A DNA stretch of 13,520 bases, taken from positions 1-13,520 of the forward strand of contig CAZMUQ010000028.1 in NCBI GenBank assembly GCA_964569845.1, read 5' to 3'. This DNA comes from CAZMUQ01 sp964569845. GTDB taxonomy: Archaea > Thermoproteota > Bathyarchaeia > Hecatellales > Hecatellaceae. The notes under the pieces are model-generated. The model ran no database searches, was not told the DNA's origin, and saw only the letters and a program-made list of their open reading frames with translations. Shown piece after piece: positions 1 to 6,812 of this stretch. Numbering within the stretch: the stretch's first letter is position 1; every line of letters starts with the position of its first letter. The position numbers were made by a program, and so were the translations under genes.

Positions 1-47
1 GCCTGAAGCAGCTTCTGCTCCTCACTAAACTCAAAATCCAAAGGCAT
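1..47 (-). CDS. acyl-CoA dehydrogenase, N-terminal fragment (runs off left edge)
   Basis: Reading leftward from the ATG at 47, the frame gives MPLDFEFSEEQKLLQ and then a GC-initial (Ala) codon at the edge. The pattern DFxxSEEQKLLQ is the usual opening of acyl-CoA dehydrogenases, flavoproteins that oxidise acyl-CoA to enoyl-CoA and pass electrons to an electron-transfer flavoprotein. Only 15 codons are visible, so no catalytic residue can be checked and the substrate is unknown. A purine-rich GTGGGA lies just before the ATG and a TATA-like box about 50 bases upstream, which suggests its own promoter rather than read-through from the acyltransferase. The family call rests only on the N-terminal signature; another protein with the same helix is possible but less likely. 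Confidence 0.6.
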   Translation of the reverse strand, partial: MPLDFEFSEEQKLLQ

Positions 48-93
48 AATCCCACAACCAAAACCTACCTATTTATCAATCTTGACATATATG

Positions 94-102
94 TTATATA
101 AA
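94..102 (-). promoter_or_regulatory. TATA-like box for the acyl-CoA dehydrogenase gene
   Basis: On the minus strand this reads TTTATATAA, preceded by an A/T-rich stretch. It is centred about 51 bases before the ATG at 47, so a start about 25 bases downstream would give a leader of roughly 25 bases. It sits in the 96-base gap after the acyltransferase stop codon. No experiment supports it; the call is by sequence and spacing. Confidence 0.45.
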
Positions 103-143
103 TTCTTAAATTTTTAATCCTCTTTTCATGAAGTTTTTCCGAT

Positions 144-851
144 TTATGTAACCTTACCGATTTCTCTTGCTGGAACACCTGTAACAATACTTCTAGGCTT
201 AACGTTTTTGGTTACAATTGAACCTGCACCTACAACAGCTTCCTTGCCAACAATAATTGAAGGCATAATTATGCTATTTCCACCAATACATGCTCCTCTA
301 CATATTCTTGGACCTTTAAGCTTGTAGGGTTTTTTTCTCATATACTTATCATTAAGTAGAACAGCATAGGGGCCTAAAAAAACATTTGGCTCTATTGTTG
401 TATAAGCCGAAATATAAACTCCTGTTTGAATTGAAACATTTGAACCTATTTTACAGTTTCCATCTATTGTTACATTTGAACCTACAAGAGTTTTGGCTCC
501 CACTTTTACATTTTCCCTTATGAGGGTGTTATGTCCAACTTCAACATTGTCTCCTAAAGAAACATTTGAGTAGATTATTGTTCCTGACCTTATAACATTG
601 CTTAATCCAATTTTAACTAAACCTTTAACTTTTAAAAACTTCTCAAAATCACCGTTTTTCATTAAAACTTTGATTTCTCCTCTTGTAGGAAAACCTACAA
701 GAACATTATCCCCAATAAAAGTTTTAGCACCTACTCTACACGGGCCATAAATTATTGTATTCAATCCAACCCAAACATCCTTACCCAAAACAACTCTGCC
801 AAAAGTTCTTCCTAAACCTTTAAAAGTATCCTGTATCCGCTTTTTCTTCAA
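144..851 (-). CDS. hexapeptide-repeat (left-handed beta-helix) acyltransferase, WbpD-like
   Basis: This 235-residue protein is built almost entirely of imperfect hexapeptide turns (I/V-G-x-N-V type, for example VGAKTFIGDNV and VGSNVTIDG), which form the left-handed beta-helix of trimeric acyl-CoA-dependent acyltransferases. The C-terminal run with IGGNSIIMPSIIVG, VVGAGSIVTKNV and IVTGVPAREIG is the standard end of sugar O- or N-acetyltransferases. FLGPYAVLLNDKYMRK resembles the substrate loop of WbpD-type enzymes that acetylate UDP-amino sugars, and GHNTLIRE contains a candidate catalytic His. The likely role is surface polysaccharide or glycan modification in the cytoplasm; the substrate is unknown. 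It starts with TTG, with AGGT seven bases upstream. It follows hsp20 by 36 bases on the same strand, with a T6 run on the sense strand between them, so co-transcription is uncertain. Confidence 0.85.
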   Translation of the reverse strand: MKKKRIQDTFKGLGRTFGRVVLGKDVWVGLNTIIYGPCRVGAKTFIGDNVLVGFPTRGEIKVLMKNGDFEKFLKVKGLVKIGLSNVIRSGTIIYSNVSLGDNVEVGHNTLIRENVKVGAKTLVGSNVTIDGNCKIGSNVSIQTGVYISAYTTIEPNVFLGPYAVLLNDKYMRKKPYKLKGPRICRGACIGGNSIIMPSIIVGKEAVVGAGSIVTKNVKPRSIVTGVPAREIGKVT

Positions 852-887
852 AATTAAAACCTAAAAAATGTTTAAAGTTAAGAAAGT

Positions 888-1472
888 TTACTCAACTTTT
901 ATAGGTTCACCCTTACCTTTTTCCTTAACCTTGCTTAATGTTACTTCAAGTACACCATTCTTATAGGTGCTTTTAGCAGACTTAGGGTCAACTTCAGCAG
1001 GCAACTCTAACTCCTTATAATACTTTCTTTGTGGTGTATCAACTGAGATTGTAAGAGTGTTAGATGTTGCATAAAGCTTAATATCTCCCTTTTCAACGCC
1101 TGGAAGTTCAGCAATAACTTTAATGTTCCCGTTATCTGAGAAAACATCTACAAGCGGTTCACGTTCGGTTCTAATATCTAATGGTTTAAGCCCTTTAAGT
1201 GAAGGTTTAACATTTCCAAACTCTCTTATAATAGGTTTACCATCAGGCCCTATAGTTACAGAGTAACCCCAAACCACAGGCCCAAATTCTCTTACAATTC
1301 TCCCATCTGGAAGTCTTCTCTCACGGAAAAGGTCTCTTGGTAAAGCTTCCTCCCTAAACTCCTTAAACATATCCTCCATCATCCGCTCCATTTCACGTAT
1401 CCACTCATCCATTTCCTCAAAAAACCTGAAAAACGGTGAACGTCTACGCCTCCACCATTCATCCCAACTCAT
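888..1472 (-). CDS. small heat shock protein, Hsp20/alpha-crystallin family
   Basis: This is an ATP-independent chaperone that would form cytoplasmic oligomers and hold unfolding proteins. The alpha-crystallin domain covers roughly residues 105-185, with ELPGVEKGDIKL near its start and the family signature AKSTYKNGVLEVTL near its end. The C-terminal tail EPIKVE carries an I-x-V form of the IxI motif that docks neighbouring dimers. At 194 residues it is longer than the usual 140-160. The extra length is an N-terminal arm rich in Trp, Arg, Glu and Met (residues 1-45) plus a segment containing GPVVWGYSVTIGPDGKP, as seen in one archaeal Hsp20 subgroup. The ATG start is supported by AGGGGGT eight bases upstream. 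It is divergent from thiDN. Heat regulation is expected for the family, but no operator is evident. Confidence 0.93.
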   Translation of the reverse strand: MSWDEWWRRRRSPFFRFFEEMDEWIREMERMMEDMFKEFREEALPRDLFRERRLPDGRIVREFGPVVWGYSVTIGPDGKPIIREFGNVKPSLKGLKPLDIRTEREPLVDVFSDNGNIKVIAELPGVEKGDIKLYATSNTLTISVDTPQRKYYKELELPAEVDPKSAKSTYKNGVLEVTLSKVKEKGKGEPIKVE

Positions 1473-1522
1473 GATTAGAAACCCCCTATCTTTTTTCCTT
1501 AAGATATTAAAACTGATGTGAT

Positions 1523-1532
1523 GTTTTTAAAC
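1523..1532 (-). promoter_or_regulatory. TATA-like box for hsp20
   Basis: On the minus strand this reads GTTTAAAAAC, centred about 55 bases before the ATG at 1472. A start about 25 bases downstream would leave a leader of about 28 bases carrying the AGGGGGT ribosome site. It lies in the divergent hsp20/thiDN gap, so factors bound here could affect both genes. Confidence 0.45.
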
Positions 1533-1543
1533 TTTACATAAAA

Positions 1544-1552
1544 GGTTTAAAT
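1544..1552 (+). promoter_or_regulatory. TATA-like box for thiDN
   Basis: GGTTTAAAT lies about 50 bases before the preferred thiDN start at 1598. The predicted transcription start, near 1573, leaves just enough leader for the GGTGA site at 1586-1590. Confidence 0.45.
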
Positions 1553-1585
1553 CATTACTACTTAGTGTAGCATCAGCTTATGGTT

Positions 1586-1590
1586 GGTGA
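1586..1590 (+). promoter_or_regulatory. ribosome binding site that decides the thiDN start
   Basis: GGTGA, a classic archaeal Shine-Dalgarno core, ends seven bases before the ATG at 1598. This favours that ATG over the in-frame ATG at 1580, whose own codons would otherwise contain the site. Leaderless initiation at 1580 cannot be excluded. Confidence 0.6.
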
Positions 1591-1597
1591 AGTTTTA

Positions 1598-2965
1598 ATG
1601 GAGAGTAAAGAAGTGATAACAGTTTTAACTATTGCTGGAAGTGATTCTGGTGGGGGTGCCGGTATTCAAGCAGATTTAAAAACTTTTGCTGCTGTTGGTG
1701 TTCATGGTGCTTCTGCTATTACAGCTATAACTGCCCAAAATACTAAGGGAGTTTTCGGTGTTCAACCTATTAATGTTGAACTTATAAAAAAGCAGATTAG
1801 AGTTGTTGTTGAAGATTTAAATGTTAGAGCTGCCAAAACAGGAATGCTGTATAACGATGAAATTATTGAAGCTGTTACTGAGGAGCTTAAAAAATGCAAC
1901 TTCCCAGTGGTTGTTGACCCTGTAATGGTTGCTAAGTCAGGTTCACCCTTACTTGAAGAAAAAGCTGTAAAAGCTTTAGTTGAAAAACTTCTTCCAATAG
2001 CTAAAATTGTAACTCCAAATAAATTTGAAGCTGAGAAGTTGGCAAATATGAAAATAGCGGATGTTGAGGATGCCAAAAAAGCTGCAAAAGAAATTTCCAA
2101 ATTTGGAGTTAAATGTGTTGTTGTTAAGGGTGGACATTTAAATGAGGATTTAGATGAGATTTTTGATGTGCTATACCATGATGGAGAATTTAAGCTTTTT
2201 AAGCATCCAAGGGTAAAAACTATAAATACTCATGGAACTGGATGTAGTTTTTCAGCAGCTATTGCAGGTTTTATAGGGCTTGGATTAAGTATTAGTGAGG
2301 CTGTTAAGGAGGCTGGAAATCTTATCTACCAAGCTGTAAAATATGGATTAAAGGTTGGAAGCGGCTTTGGATGTGTAAATCCCGTAGCTAAGTTGTATCT
2401 TGAAGCTGAGAAACTTAAAGTTTTAAATCAGCTTGAAGAAGCCTTTAAACTTTTAAGTAATGATAAAAGAATTATCCAGCTTATACCTGAAGTTAGGATA
2501 AATTTTGCATACGCTTTACCTCAAGCAGAAAGAATTGAAGAAGTTGCAGGTTTTCCTGGAAGGTTAACATGGGACGGAGAAAAGCTTACATCCGTTGCAT
2601 CTCCAAGATTTGGAGGTTCAGGCCATGTTGGTAGAGTTGTTTTAGCAGCCATGAAGCATTACCCATTCTTAAGGTCAGCAATAAACATTAAGTATGAACC
2701 TAAAATTATTGAAGTTGCCAAGAAACTAGGTTTCAATGTTTCAAGTTTTAACCGTAAAGCTGAACCTAAAGATGTCAAAATTGTTGAAGGTAAAAGTTTA
2801 AGTTGGGGTGTTGAAGAGGCTTTAAAAACTGCTGGAATTCCATCAGATATAATTTACGATGTTGGGGATGTTGGAAAAGAGCCTATGATTAGGATTTTAG
2901 GTGAAAACCCATTTAAGGTTGTAGAAAAAGTTTTAAGGATACTTGATATGCTTAATAAGGTTTAA
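1598..2965 (+). CDS. thiDN: bifunctional HMP/HMP-P kinase - thiamine phosphate synthase (ThiD-ThiN fusion)
   Basis: The N-terminal half (residues about 8-265) is ThiD, which phosphorylates hydroxymethylpyrimidine twice. Visible motifs are TIAGSDSGGGAGIQADLK, VVVDPVMVAKSG, VTPNKFEAE, VVKGGH and THGTGCSFSAAIAG, with the catalytic Cys at 216 in the anion hole. The C-terminal part (about 285-455) is ThiN, the archaeal replacement for ThiE, which joins HMP-PP to thiazole phosphate to give thiamine phosphate. It keeps an Arg (322) and a His (343, in GGSGHVGR) at the same 21-residue spacing that I recall as essential in a characterised archaeal ThiN. It is therefore probably an enzyme, not a ThiR-like repressor. 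YDVGDVGKEPMIRILG is also typical. The start is chosen from the GGTGA at 1586; ATG 1580 would add six residues. No TPP riboswitch is visible upstream. The stop codon overlaps that of nrdJ. Confidence 0.95.
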   Translation: MESKEVITVLTIAGSDSGGGAGIQADLKTFAAVGVHGASAITAITAQNTKGVFGVQPINVELIKKQIRVVVEDLNVRAAKTGMLYNDEIIEAVTEELKKCNFPVVVDPVMVAKSGSPLLEEKAVKALVEKLLPIAKIVTPNKFEAEKLANMKIADVEDAKKAAKEISKFGVKCVVVKGGHLNEDLDEIFDVLYHDGEFKLFKHPRVKTINTHGTGCSFSAAIAGFIGLGLSISEAVKEAGNLIYQAVKYGLKVGSGFGCVNPVAKLYLEAEKLKVLNQLEEAFKLLSNDKRIIQLIPEVRINFAYALPQAERIEEVAGFPGRLTWDGEKLTSVASPRFGGSGHVGRVVLAAMKHYPFLRSAINIKYEPKIIEVAKKLGFNVSSFNRKAEPKDVKIVEGKSLSWGVEEALKTAGIPSDIIYDVGDVGKEPMIRILGENPFKVVEKVLRILDMLNKV

Positions 2966-5082
2966 TGTAGACAAGTATCAACAGGGCATCCTCCAGCATA
3001 TTCAGCATCAACTGTTATTGGTTCCTCCTCAGCTTTAAGTAGAATCTCTGGTGGTGTAAATGTCAAAACTTGCTGTTTTTTGCTGCCATACCTGTAAACT
3101 GTTATTCCTTTGCATTTAAGTTTCCATGCAAGCATGTACACTTTTTTAACGTCTTCAATTGTTGCTTCATGCGGCAGATTTACGGTTTTTGAAACAGCAT
3201 TGTCAGTATATTTTTGGAATGCAGCCTGCATTCTAACATGCCACTCAGGAGAAACATCAAAAGCAGTAACAAAAATTCTTTTAACATCTGAAGGTATCTC
3301 CTCAATCTTTTGAATCGAACCCTCCCTAGCAATTCTAGCTATCAAATCTTTACTGTAAAATCCAAGTTTTCTAGCTGTTTCCTCAAAAAGGCTGTTAACT
3401 TCAAGAAGTTTAGCTCCACCAAGAACATTACGAACATAGGATATAGCAAAAATAGGTTCAATTCCGCTTGTAACACCTGCAATTATACTTATAGTTCCGG
3501 TTGGAGCTATAGTTGTAGTAGTAGCATTTCTTAAAACTTTAAATCCTTTATTAGGCCAGATACTATCCTCAAAATTTGGGAATGAGCCTCTTTCTAATGC
3601 AAGCTCAACAGATTTTTTACGTGCTTCATCGGTTATTGTTTTCATAACTTTTTCAGCCAACTGTAAAGCTTCCTCAGAATTATATGGTATGTTAAGCATT
3701 ATCAGCATTTCAGCCCAACCCATAACACCTAAACCAATTTTTCTGTTTCCTTTTGTCATCTGCTCAATTTGTGGAAGAGGATACCTATTCACATCAATAA
3801 CATTATCAAGAAAATGCACAGCTAACCTAACAACTCTGCGAAGCTTTTCCCAATCTATTCTTCCATCTGTAGCCATTTTTGCAAGATTTATTGAGCCTAA
3901 ATTGCATGATTCATATGGAAGTAGCGGCTGCTCACCACAAGGATTAGTACTCTCAATGTTTCCAAGTTTAGGTGTAGGATTATGCCTATTAATTTCATCT
4001 ATGAATATTAATCCAGGGTCACCTGTTCTCCAAGCCATTTCAGCTATAAGGTCAAAAATAAATTTTGCAGGTAAGTTTTTAACTTCCCTACCTGTTCTAG
4101 GGTTTATAAGAAAAATCTCATCACCTTTCTCAACAGCCTCCATAAATTTATCATCAACAGCAACTGAAAGATTAAAATTCTGGAATTTTCCCTCCTCAGC
4201 TTTGGCGGTGATAAATTCTACTATATCCGGATGATAAACACTTAAAACCCCCATATTAGCTCCTCTACGTCTCCCCCCTTGCTTAATAACGCTTGTTGCA
4301 ACATCAAAAATCTGCATAAATGATACAGGTCCGGAAGCTATACCCATTGTAGATTTTACAACATCTCCTTTAGGTCTAAGCTTTGAAAACGAGAAACCTG
4401 TCCCCCCGCCAGATTTATGAATTAAAGCCATATACCTTACAGCATTAAAAATTCCATCAATAGAATCTTCAACCGGAAGGACGAAGCATGCTGAAAGCTG
4501 TCCAAGTTCTGTTCCAGCATTCATTAGGGTTGGAGAGTTAGGTAGAAACTCAAGATTAACCATAACCCTATAAAACTCGTTTTCAATTTTTTCAACTTCT
4601 TCCCAATTTTTACTGTAAAACTTTTCTACGCTTGCTATAGCTTTTGCAACCCTGCGAAACATTTGTCTGGGTGTTTCAATAATATTTCCATTTTCATCTC
4701 TAAGTAGATACCTACTTCTTAAAACTTTAATTGCATTAATGCTCAGCTTAAGGTCATCACTAACACCAATAAGCTTTTTTGCCTCACGAATCTCTGTACG
4801 CTTTTGCCTGTAAAGGATGTAAGATTTTGCAGCATCGATAAAACCCTTTTTCATAAGTACGGTTTCAACTATATCTTGAACATCCTCTACATTAGGGATT
4901 TCTCTTCCTCCAAATTTTTCTTCAACAATTAAAACAACATCTTCTGAAAGCTTTTTACATGTTTCAAAATCATCTTTACCAACAGATTTCATAGCTTTAT
5001 ATATTGCTTGAGCTATTTTTTCAGAGTTAAATGCTTCTAAGCTTCCATCTCTCTTACGTATATACTTAATCTTTGTTTTCAT
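2962..5082 (-). CDS. nrdJ: adenosylcobalamin-dependent (class II) ribonucleoside reductase
   Basis: It reduces ribonucleotides to deoxyribonucleotides for DNA synthesis using B12-generated radical chemistry, independent of oxygen. An ATP-cone regulatory domain fills residues about 4-92 (IKYIRKRDGSLEAFNSEKIA). The catalytic barrel follows: C199 in LSACFVLP and C393 in ESCNLGSINL form the expected redox pair. N380, C382 and E384 in NPCGEQPLLP are the active-site triad, with C382 the thiyl radical site eleven residues before C393. SGGGTGFSFSKLRPKGD and APTGTISIIAGVTSGIEP are further family landmarks. The tail ends GGCPVDTCLH, with C699 and C704 as the likely shuttle pair that re-reduces the active site. 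The 706 residues are continuous with no intein. The ATG start gives the expected ATP-cone opening; the ribosome site before it (GGGTAAGGG) is poor. No small radical-generating subunit is nearby, and class II needs none. Confidence 0.95.
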   Translation of the reverse strand: MKTKIKYIRKRDGSLEAFNSEKIAQAIYKAMKSVGKDDFETCKKLSEDVVLIVEEKFGGREIPNVEDVQDIVETVLMKKGFIDAAKSYILYRQKRTEIREAKKLIGVSDDLKLSINAIKVLRSRYLLRDENGNIIETPRQMFRRVAKAIASVEKFYSKNWEEVEKIENEFYRVMVNLEFLPNSPTLMNAGTELGQLSACFVLPVEDSIDGIFNAVRYMALIHKSGGGTGFSFSKLRPKGDVVKSTMGIASGPVSFMQIFDVATSVIKQGGRRRGANMGVLSVYHPDIVEFITAKAEEGKFQNFNLSVAVDDKFMEAVEKGDEIFLINPRTGREVKNLPAKFIFDLIAEMAWRTGDPGLIFIDEINRHNPTPKLGNIESTNPCGEQPLLPYESCNLGSINLAKMATDGRIDWEKLRRVVRLAVHFLDNVIDVNRYPLPQIEQMTKGNRKIGLGVMGWAEMLIMLNIPYNSEEALQLAEKVMKTITDEARKKSVELALERGSFPNFEDSIWPNKGFKVLRNATTTTIAPTGTISIIAGVTSGIEPIFAISYVRNVLGGAKLLEVNSLFEETARKLGFYSKDLIARIAREGSIQKIEEIPSDVKRIFVTAFDVSPEWHVRMQAAFQKYTDNAVSKTVNLPHEATIEDVKKVYMLAWKLKCKGITVYRYGSKKQQVLTFTPPEILLKAEEEPITVDAEYAGGCPVDTCLH

Positions 5083-5112
5083 CCCTTACCCTAGAGGAGT
5101 AGGGAGTATTAG

Positions 5113-5132
5113 CCTTATAAAAGATTTTATAG
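5113..5132 (-). promoter_or_regulatory. two tandem TATA-like boxes for nrdJ
   Basis: On the minus strand this contains CTATAAAATC followed by CTTTTATAAGG. The first would give a leader of about 20 bases and the second about 10. Either fits the ATG at 5082, so the start site cannot be chosen from sequence alone. Confidence 0.45.
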
Positions 5133-5143
5133 TTTTAATGTAA

Positions 5144-5157
5144 AAATTTTAGATAAA
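5144..5157 (+). promoter_or_regulatory. possible TATA-like box for the deacetylase gene
   Basis: AAATTTTAGATAAA is centred about 27 bases before the GTG at 5178, so transcription could begin at or near that codon and make the mRNA leaderless. This is weaker than the nrdJ boxes that it faces in the same 95-base divergent gap. Confidence 0.35.
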
Positions 5158-5177
5158 GCTAAAAATCCTCAAAATTT

Positions 5178-6269
5178 GTGGGAGAGTTTTTAAGTTTGAG
5201 TGCTAGAACAGGCATAGTTTATAGCGAGAGATTTCTTGAACATAAAACAGGTGTACATTATGAAAATCCTAGACGTTTAATTATCGCTTTAGAAGCTCTT
5301 AAAAATTTAAACATTTTCCCCTCAGAAAAATGTACACTTATCGAGCCTAGAGAAGCAAGCATAGATGAGCTTAAACTTGTTCATGATGAGGATTATATTG
5401 AAACTATTAGAAGGTTTTCCCTTTCAGGTGGAGGACATTATGATGGGGATACTGTCCTCTCAAAGGAAAGTTTTGATGTTGCAAGGTTAGCTGTTGGAGG
5501 GATGCTTAAAGCTTCTTTAGAAGTTTATAATGGAAAACTGAGAAACGCTTTTGGCCTTATAAGACCTCCAGGCCACCATGCAGGCTTTTCTGGTGTTGCT
5601 TTAGGGGCTCCAACGGTTGGTTTTTGTGTATTTAACAATGTTGCAATTGTGGCAGCCTACATGCTTCAAAAAGGCTACATCAAAAAAGTTGCAATTTTTG
5701 ATTTTGATGTTCATCATGGAAACGGAACTCAAGAAATTTTTAATGAGTCAGCTAAGGTTTTGTATATAAGTACCCATGAACGTGGAATTTATCCTGGAAC
5801 AGGATATGAGTATGAGGTTGGAAGTGGGGAGGGTGAAGGTTTTAAGATTAACATTCCAATGCCTCATAGAGCTGATGATAATGCATACTTTAAGGCCTTA
5901 GATGAAATCATTATTCCGGTGGTTGACCAATTTAAACCTGATATTATCTTTCTTTCAGCAGGTTTTGATGCTCACCACTCAGACACTATTTCAACCATAA
6001 CACTTTCAGCTGAATGTTACCTTAGGATAGGAGAAGTATTTGTAGATTTAGCTGAAAAACATTGTAATGGTAGAATTATAGGTTTTCTTGAGGGAGGATA
6101 TTCAAGAGAAACATTATCAAAATCTCTCCCAGCAATTATTGCAACCCTAGCAGGTATAAAGGTAAAATTTGAGGACAGAAAAATTACAGCACCTGAAGCG
6201 GTATCAAGAAGAGTTGAAGAAACAATAAGTAGCGTAAAAAAGGTGCTTTCAAAATACTGGAAAATCTAG
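5178..6269 (+). CDS. histone deacetylase / acetylpolyamine amidohydrolase family Zn hydrolase
   Basis: This 363-residue enzyme has the full arginase-deacetylase fold and an intact active site. RPPGHHAG gives the tandem catalytic His pair (133-134). FDFDVHHGNGTQ gives zinc ligands D177 and H179, SAGFDAHHSD gives zinc ligand D264, and LEGGYS gives the transition-state Tyr (308). It should remove acetyl groups from acetyl-lysine, acetylpolyamines or a similar amide in the cytoplasm; sequence alone cannot choose among these. Archaeal chromatin proteins, acetyl-polyamines and the AcuC-like control of acetyl-CoA synthetase are all possible targets. No acetyl-CoA synthetase or acetyltransferase partner gene adjoins it. 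Start: GTG at 5178 fits a leaderless mRNA from the box at about 5150. TTG at 5196, with GGGAGAG ten or so bases before it, would remove six residues and is a serious alternative. A hairpin follows the stop. Confidence 0.92.
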   Translation: MGEFLSLSARTGIVYSERFLEHKTGVHYENPRRLIIALEALKNLNIFPSEKCTLIEPREASIDELKLVHDEDYIETIRRFSLSGGGHYDGDTVLSKESFDVARLAVGGMLKASLEVYNGKLRNAFGLIRPPGHHAGFSGVALGAPTVGFCVFNNVAIVAAYMLQKGYIKKVAIFDFDVHHGNGTQEIFNESAKVLYISTHERGIYPGTGYEYEVGSGEGEGFKINIPMPHRADDNAYFKALDEIIIPVVDQFKPDIIFLSAGFDAHHSDTISTITLSAECYLRIGEVFVDLAEKHCNGRIIGFLEGGYSRETLSKSLPAIIATLAGIKVKFEDRKITAPEAVSRRVEETISSVKKVLSKYWKI

Positions 6270-6270
6270 T

Positions 6271-6292
6271 TTAAACAGTTTTTCCTGTTTAA
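6271..6292 (+). terminator. stem-loop just after the deacetylase stop codon
   Basis: TTAAACAG pairs perfectly with CTGTTTAA (8 bp) around a TTTTTC loop, beginning two bases after the TAG. The U-rich loop and the position suggest a transcript end or 3' stabilising hairpin; there is no long T-tract after it. It separates the deacetylase from the winged-helix gene. Confidence 0.5.
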
Positions 6293-6338
6293 CGCATCAA
6301 TATACCTTAACAATTTTTGCATTGGAATGTTCGCAAAC

Positions 6339-6348
6339 AATATATACC
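6339..6348 (+). promoter_or_regulatory. TATA-like box for the winged-helix gene
   Basis: AATATATACC is a good archaeal TATA element, about 54 bases before ATG 6397 and 39 before the alternative TTG 6382. The predicted transcription start, near 6369, leaves a short leader without a convincing ribosome site. Confidence 0.5.
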
Positions 6349-6396
6349 CATTACAGGAGTATAGTAACTTGAAACATCCCCTTGAAGCATAAAAAT

Positions 6397-6615
6397 ATGC
6401 ATAAAAGCATACAAATAATAGATAAATTCCTAAGTTTTTTAGCCGATAATGAGTGGCATCAATTAAATAAGATTCAAGAAAAACTTGGAATTCCTCAGGA
6501 AAAATTAACTTTAATCGTAAACTTCTTAGAAAAATATGATTTTGTAACTTGTAGGGAAGGAAAGGTAAAGATAAATCAGCAATTAAAAAGTTTAATTAAA
6601 GAAGAGCTAGAATAG
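6397..6615 (+). CDS. small winged-helix DNA-binding protein
   Basis: About 72 residues, consisting of one winged helix-turn-helix. Helix 1 is IQIIDKFLSFLADN, then EWHQLNKIQEKLGI (helix 2), PQEKLTLIVNFLEKYDF (recognition helix) and a wing CREGKVKINQQ. The pattern of loop, 'EKLGIPQEKL', 'FLEKYDFV' and a short beta wing is common in small archaeal regulators. It has no second domain, so any ligand sensing or partner is unknown. It lies between a deacetylase gene and a peptide importer operon on the same strand, with its own TATA box. Local control of the importer is possible but not shown. The ATG is preferred; TTG 6382 in the same frame would add five residues, and neither start has a clear ribosome site. 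Confidence 0.75.
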   Translation: MHKSIQIIDKFLSFLADNEWHQLNKIQEKLGIPQEKLTLIVNFLEKYDFVTCREGKVKINQQLKSLIKEELE

Positions 6616-6708
6616 TTTTCTCTAAAAAATCTCTGGCATATTTTGACCTATTAACTTCAACTTAGTAAACTTCCTATAGCTTGCTTGGCTTACAGCTTAA
6701 CGGATTTA

Positions 6709-6740
6709 TTAAGGCAAGGAGGTTTTTTACCTGTTAAGGC
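6709..6740 (+). promoter_or_regulatory. direct repeat upstream of the importer TATA box, possible operator
   Basis: TTAAGGC occurs at 6709-6715 and again at 6734-6740, 25 bases apart (start to start) and ending next to the TATA box. Between them lies a short inverted AGGT/ACCT around a T-run, and the second copy runs into the palindrome AAGGCCTT. Such an arrangement can be a regulator site, but it could also arise by chance in AT-rich DNA. Confidence 0.25.
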
Positions 6741-6750
6741 CTTTTATATT
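6741..6750 (+). promoter_or_regulatory. TATA-like box for the importer operon
   Basis: CTTTTATATT predicts transcription from about 6771. That is downstream of the first in-frame ATG (6759) and upstream of the ribosome site at 6800-6807, which supports the TTG start at 6813. Confidence 0.5.
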
Positions 6751-6799
6751 AGCTTTTGATGGGAAGATTTAAGTTTATAATCAGCATAGAAGATTGGTT

Positions 6800-6807
6800 G
6801 AGGGGAG
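6800..6807 (+). promoter_or_regulatory. ribosome binding site that decides the binding-protein start
   Basis: GAGGGGAG ends five bases before the TTG at 6813. It is one of the strongest Shine-Dalgarno matches in the window, whereas the upstream ATG at 6759 has none. Confidence 0.65.
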
Positions 6808-6812
6808 AAATT

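Noticed and set aside
1473..1597. TPP riboswitch before thiDN
   Set aside because: The 125-base divergent gap has no CTGAGA-type core or conserved paired segments and is too short to hold one plus both promoters.
1762..2100. 112-codon minus-strand open frame inside thiDN
   Set aside because: Serine- and phenylalanine-rich shadow of the ThiD domain with no ribosome site.
3689..4234. Long open frame (181 codons) on the plus strand inside nrdJ
   Set aside because: It is antisense to a well-conserved reductase gene, has no ribosome site and no recognisable domain; it is a coding shadow.
2962..5082. Intein in nrdJ, common in archaeal reductases
   Set aside because: The 706 residues run through all active-site motifs without an insert or splice-junction pattern.
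6616..6755. Extra small gene between the winged-helix gene and the importer
   Set aside because: Only short frames with many stops; the stretch is explained by promoter elements of the importer operon.
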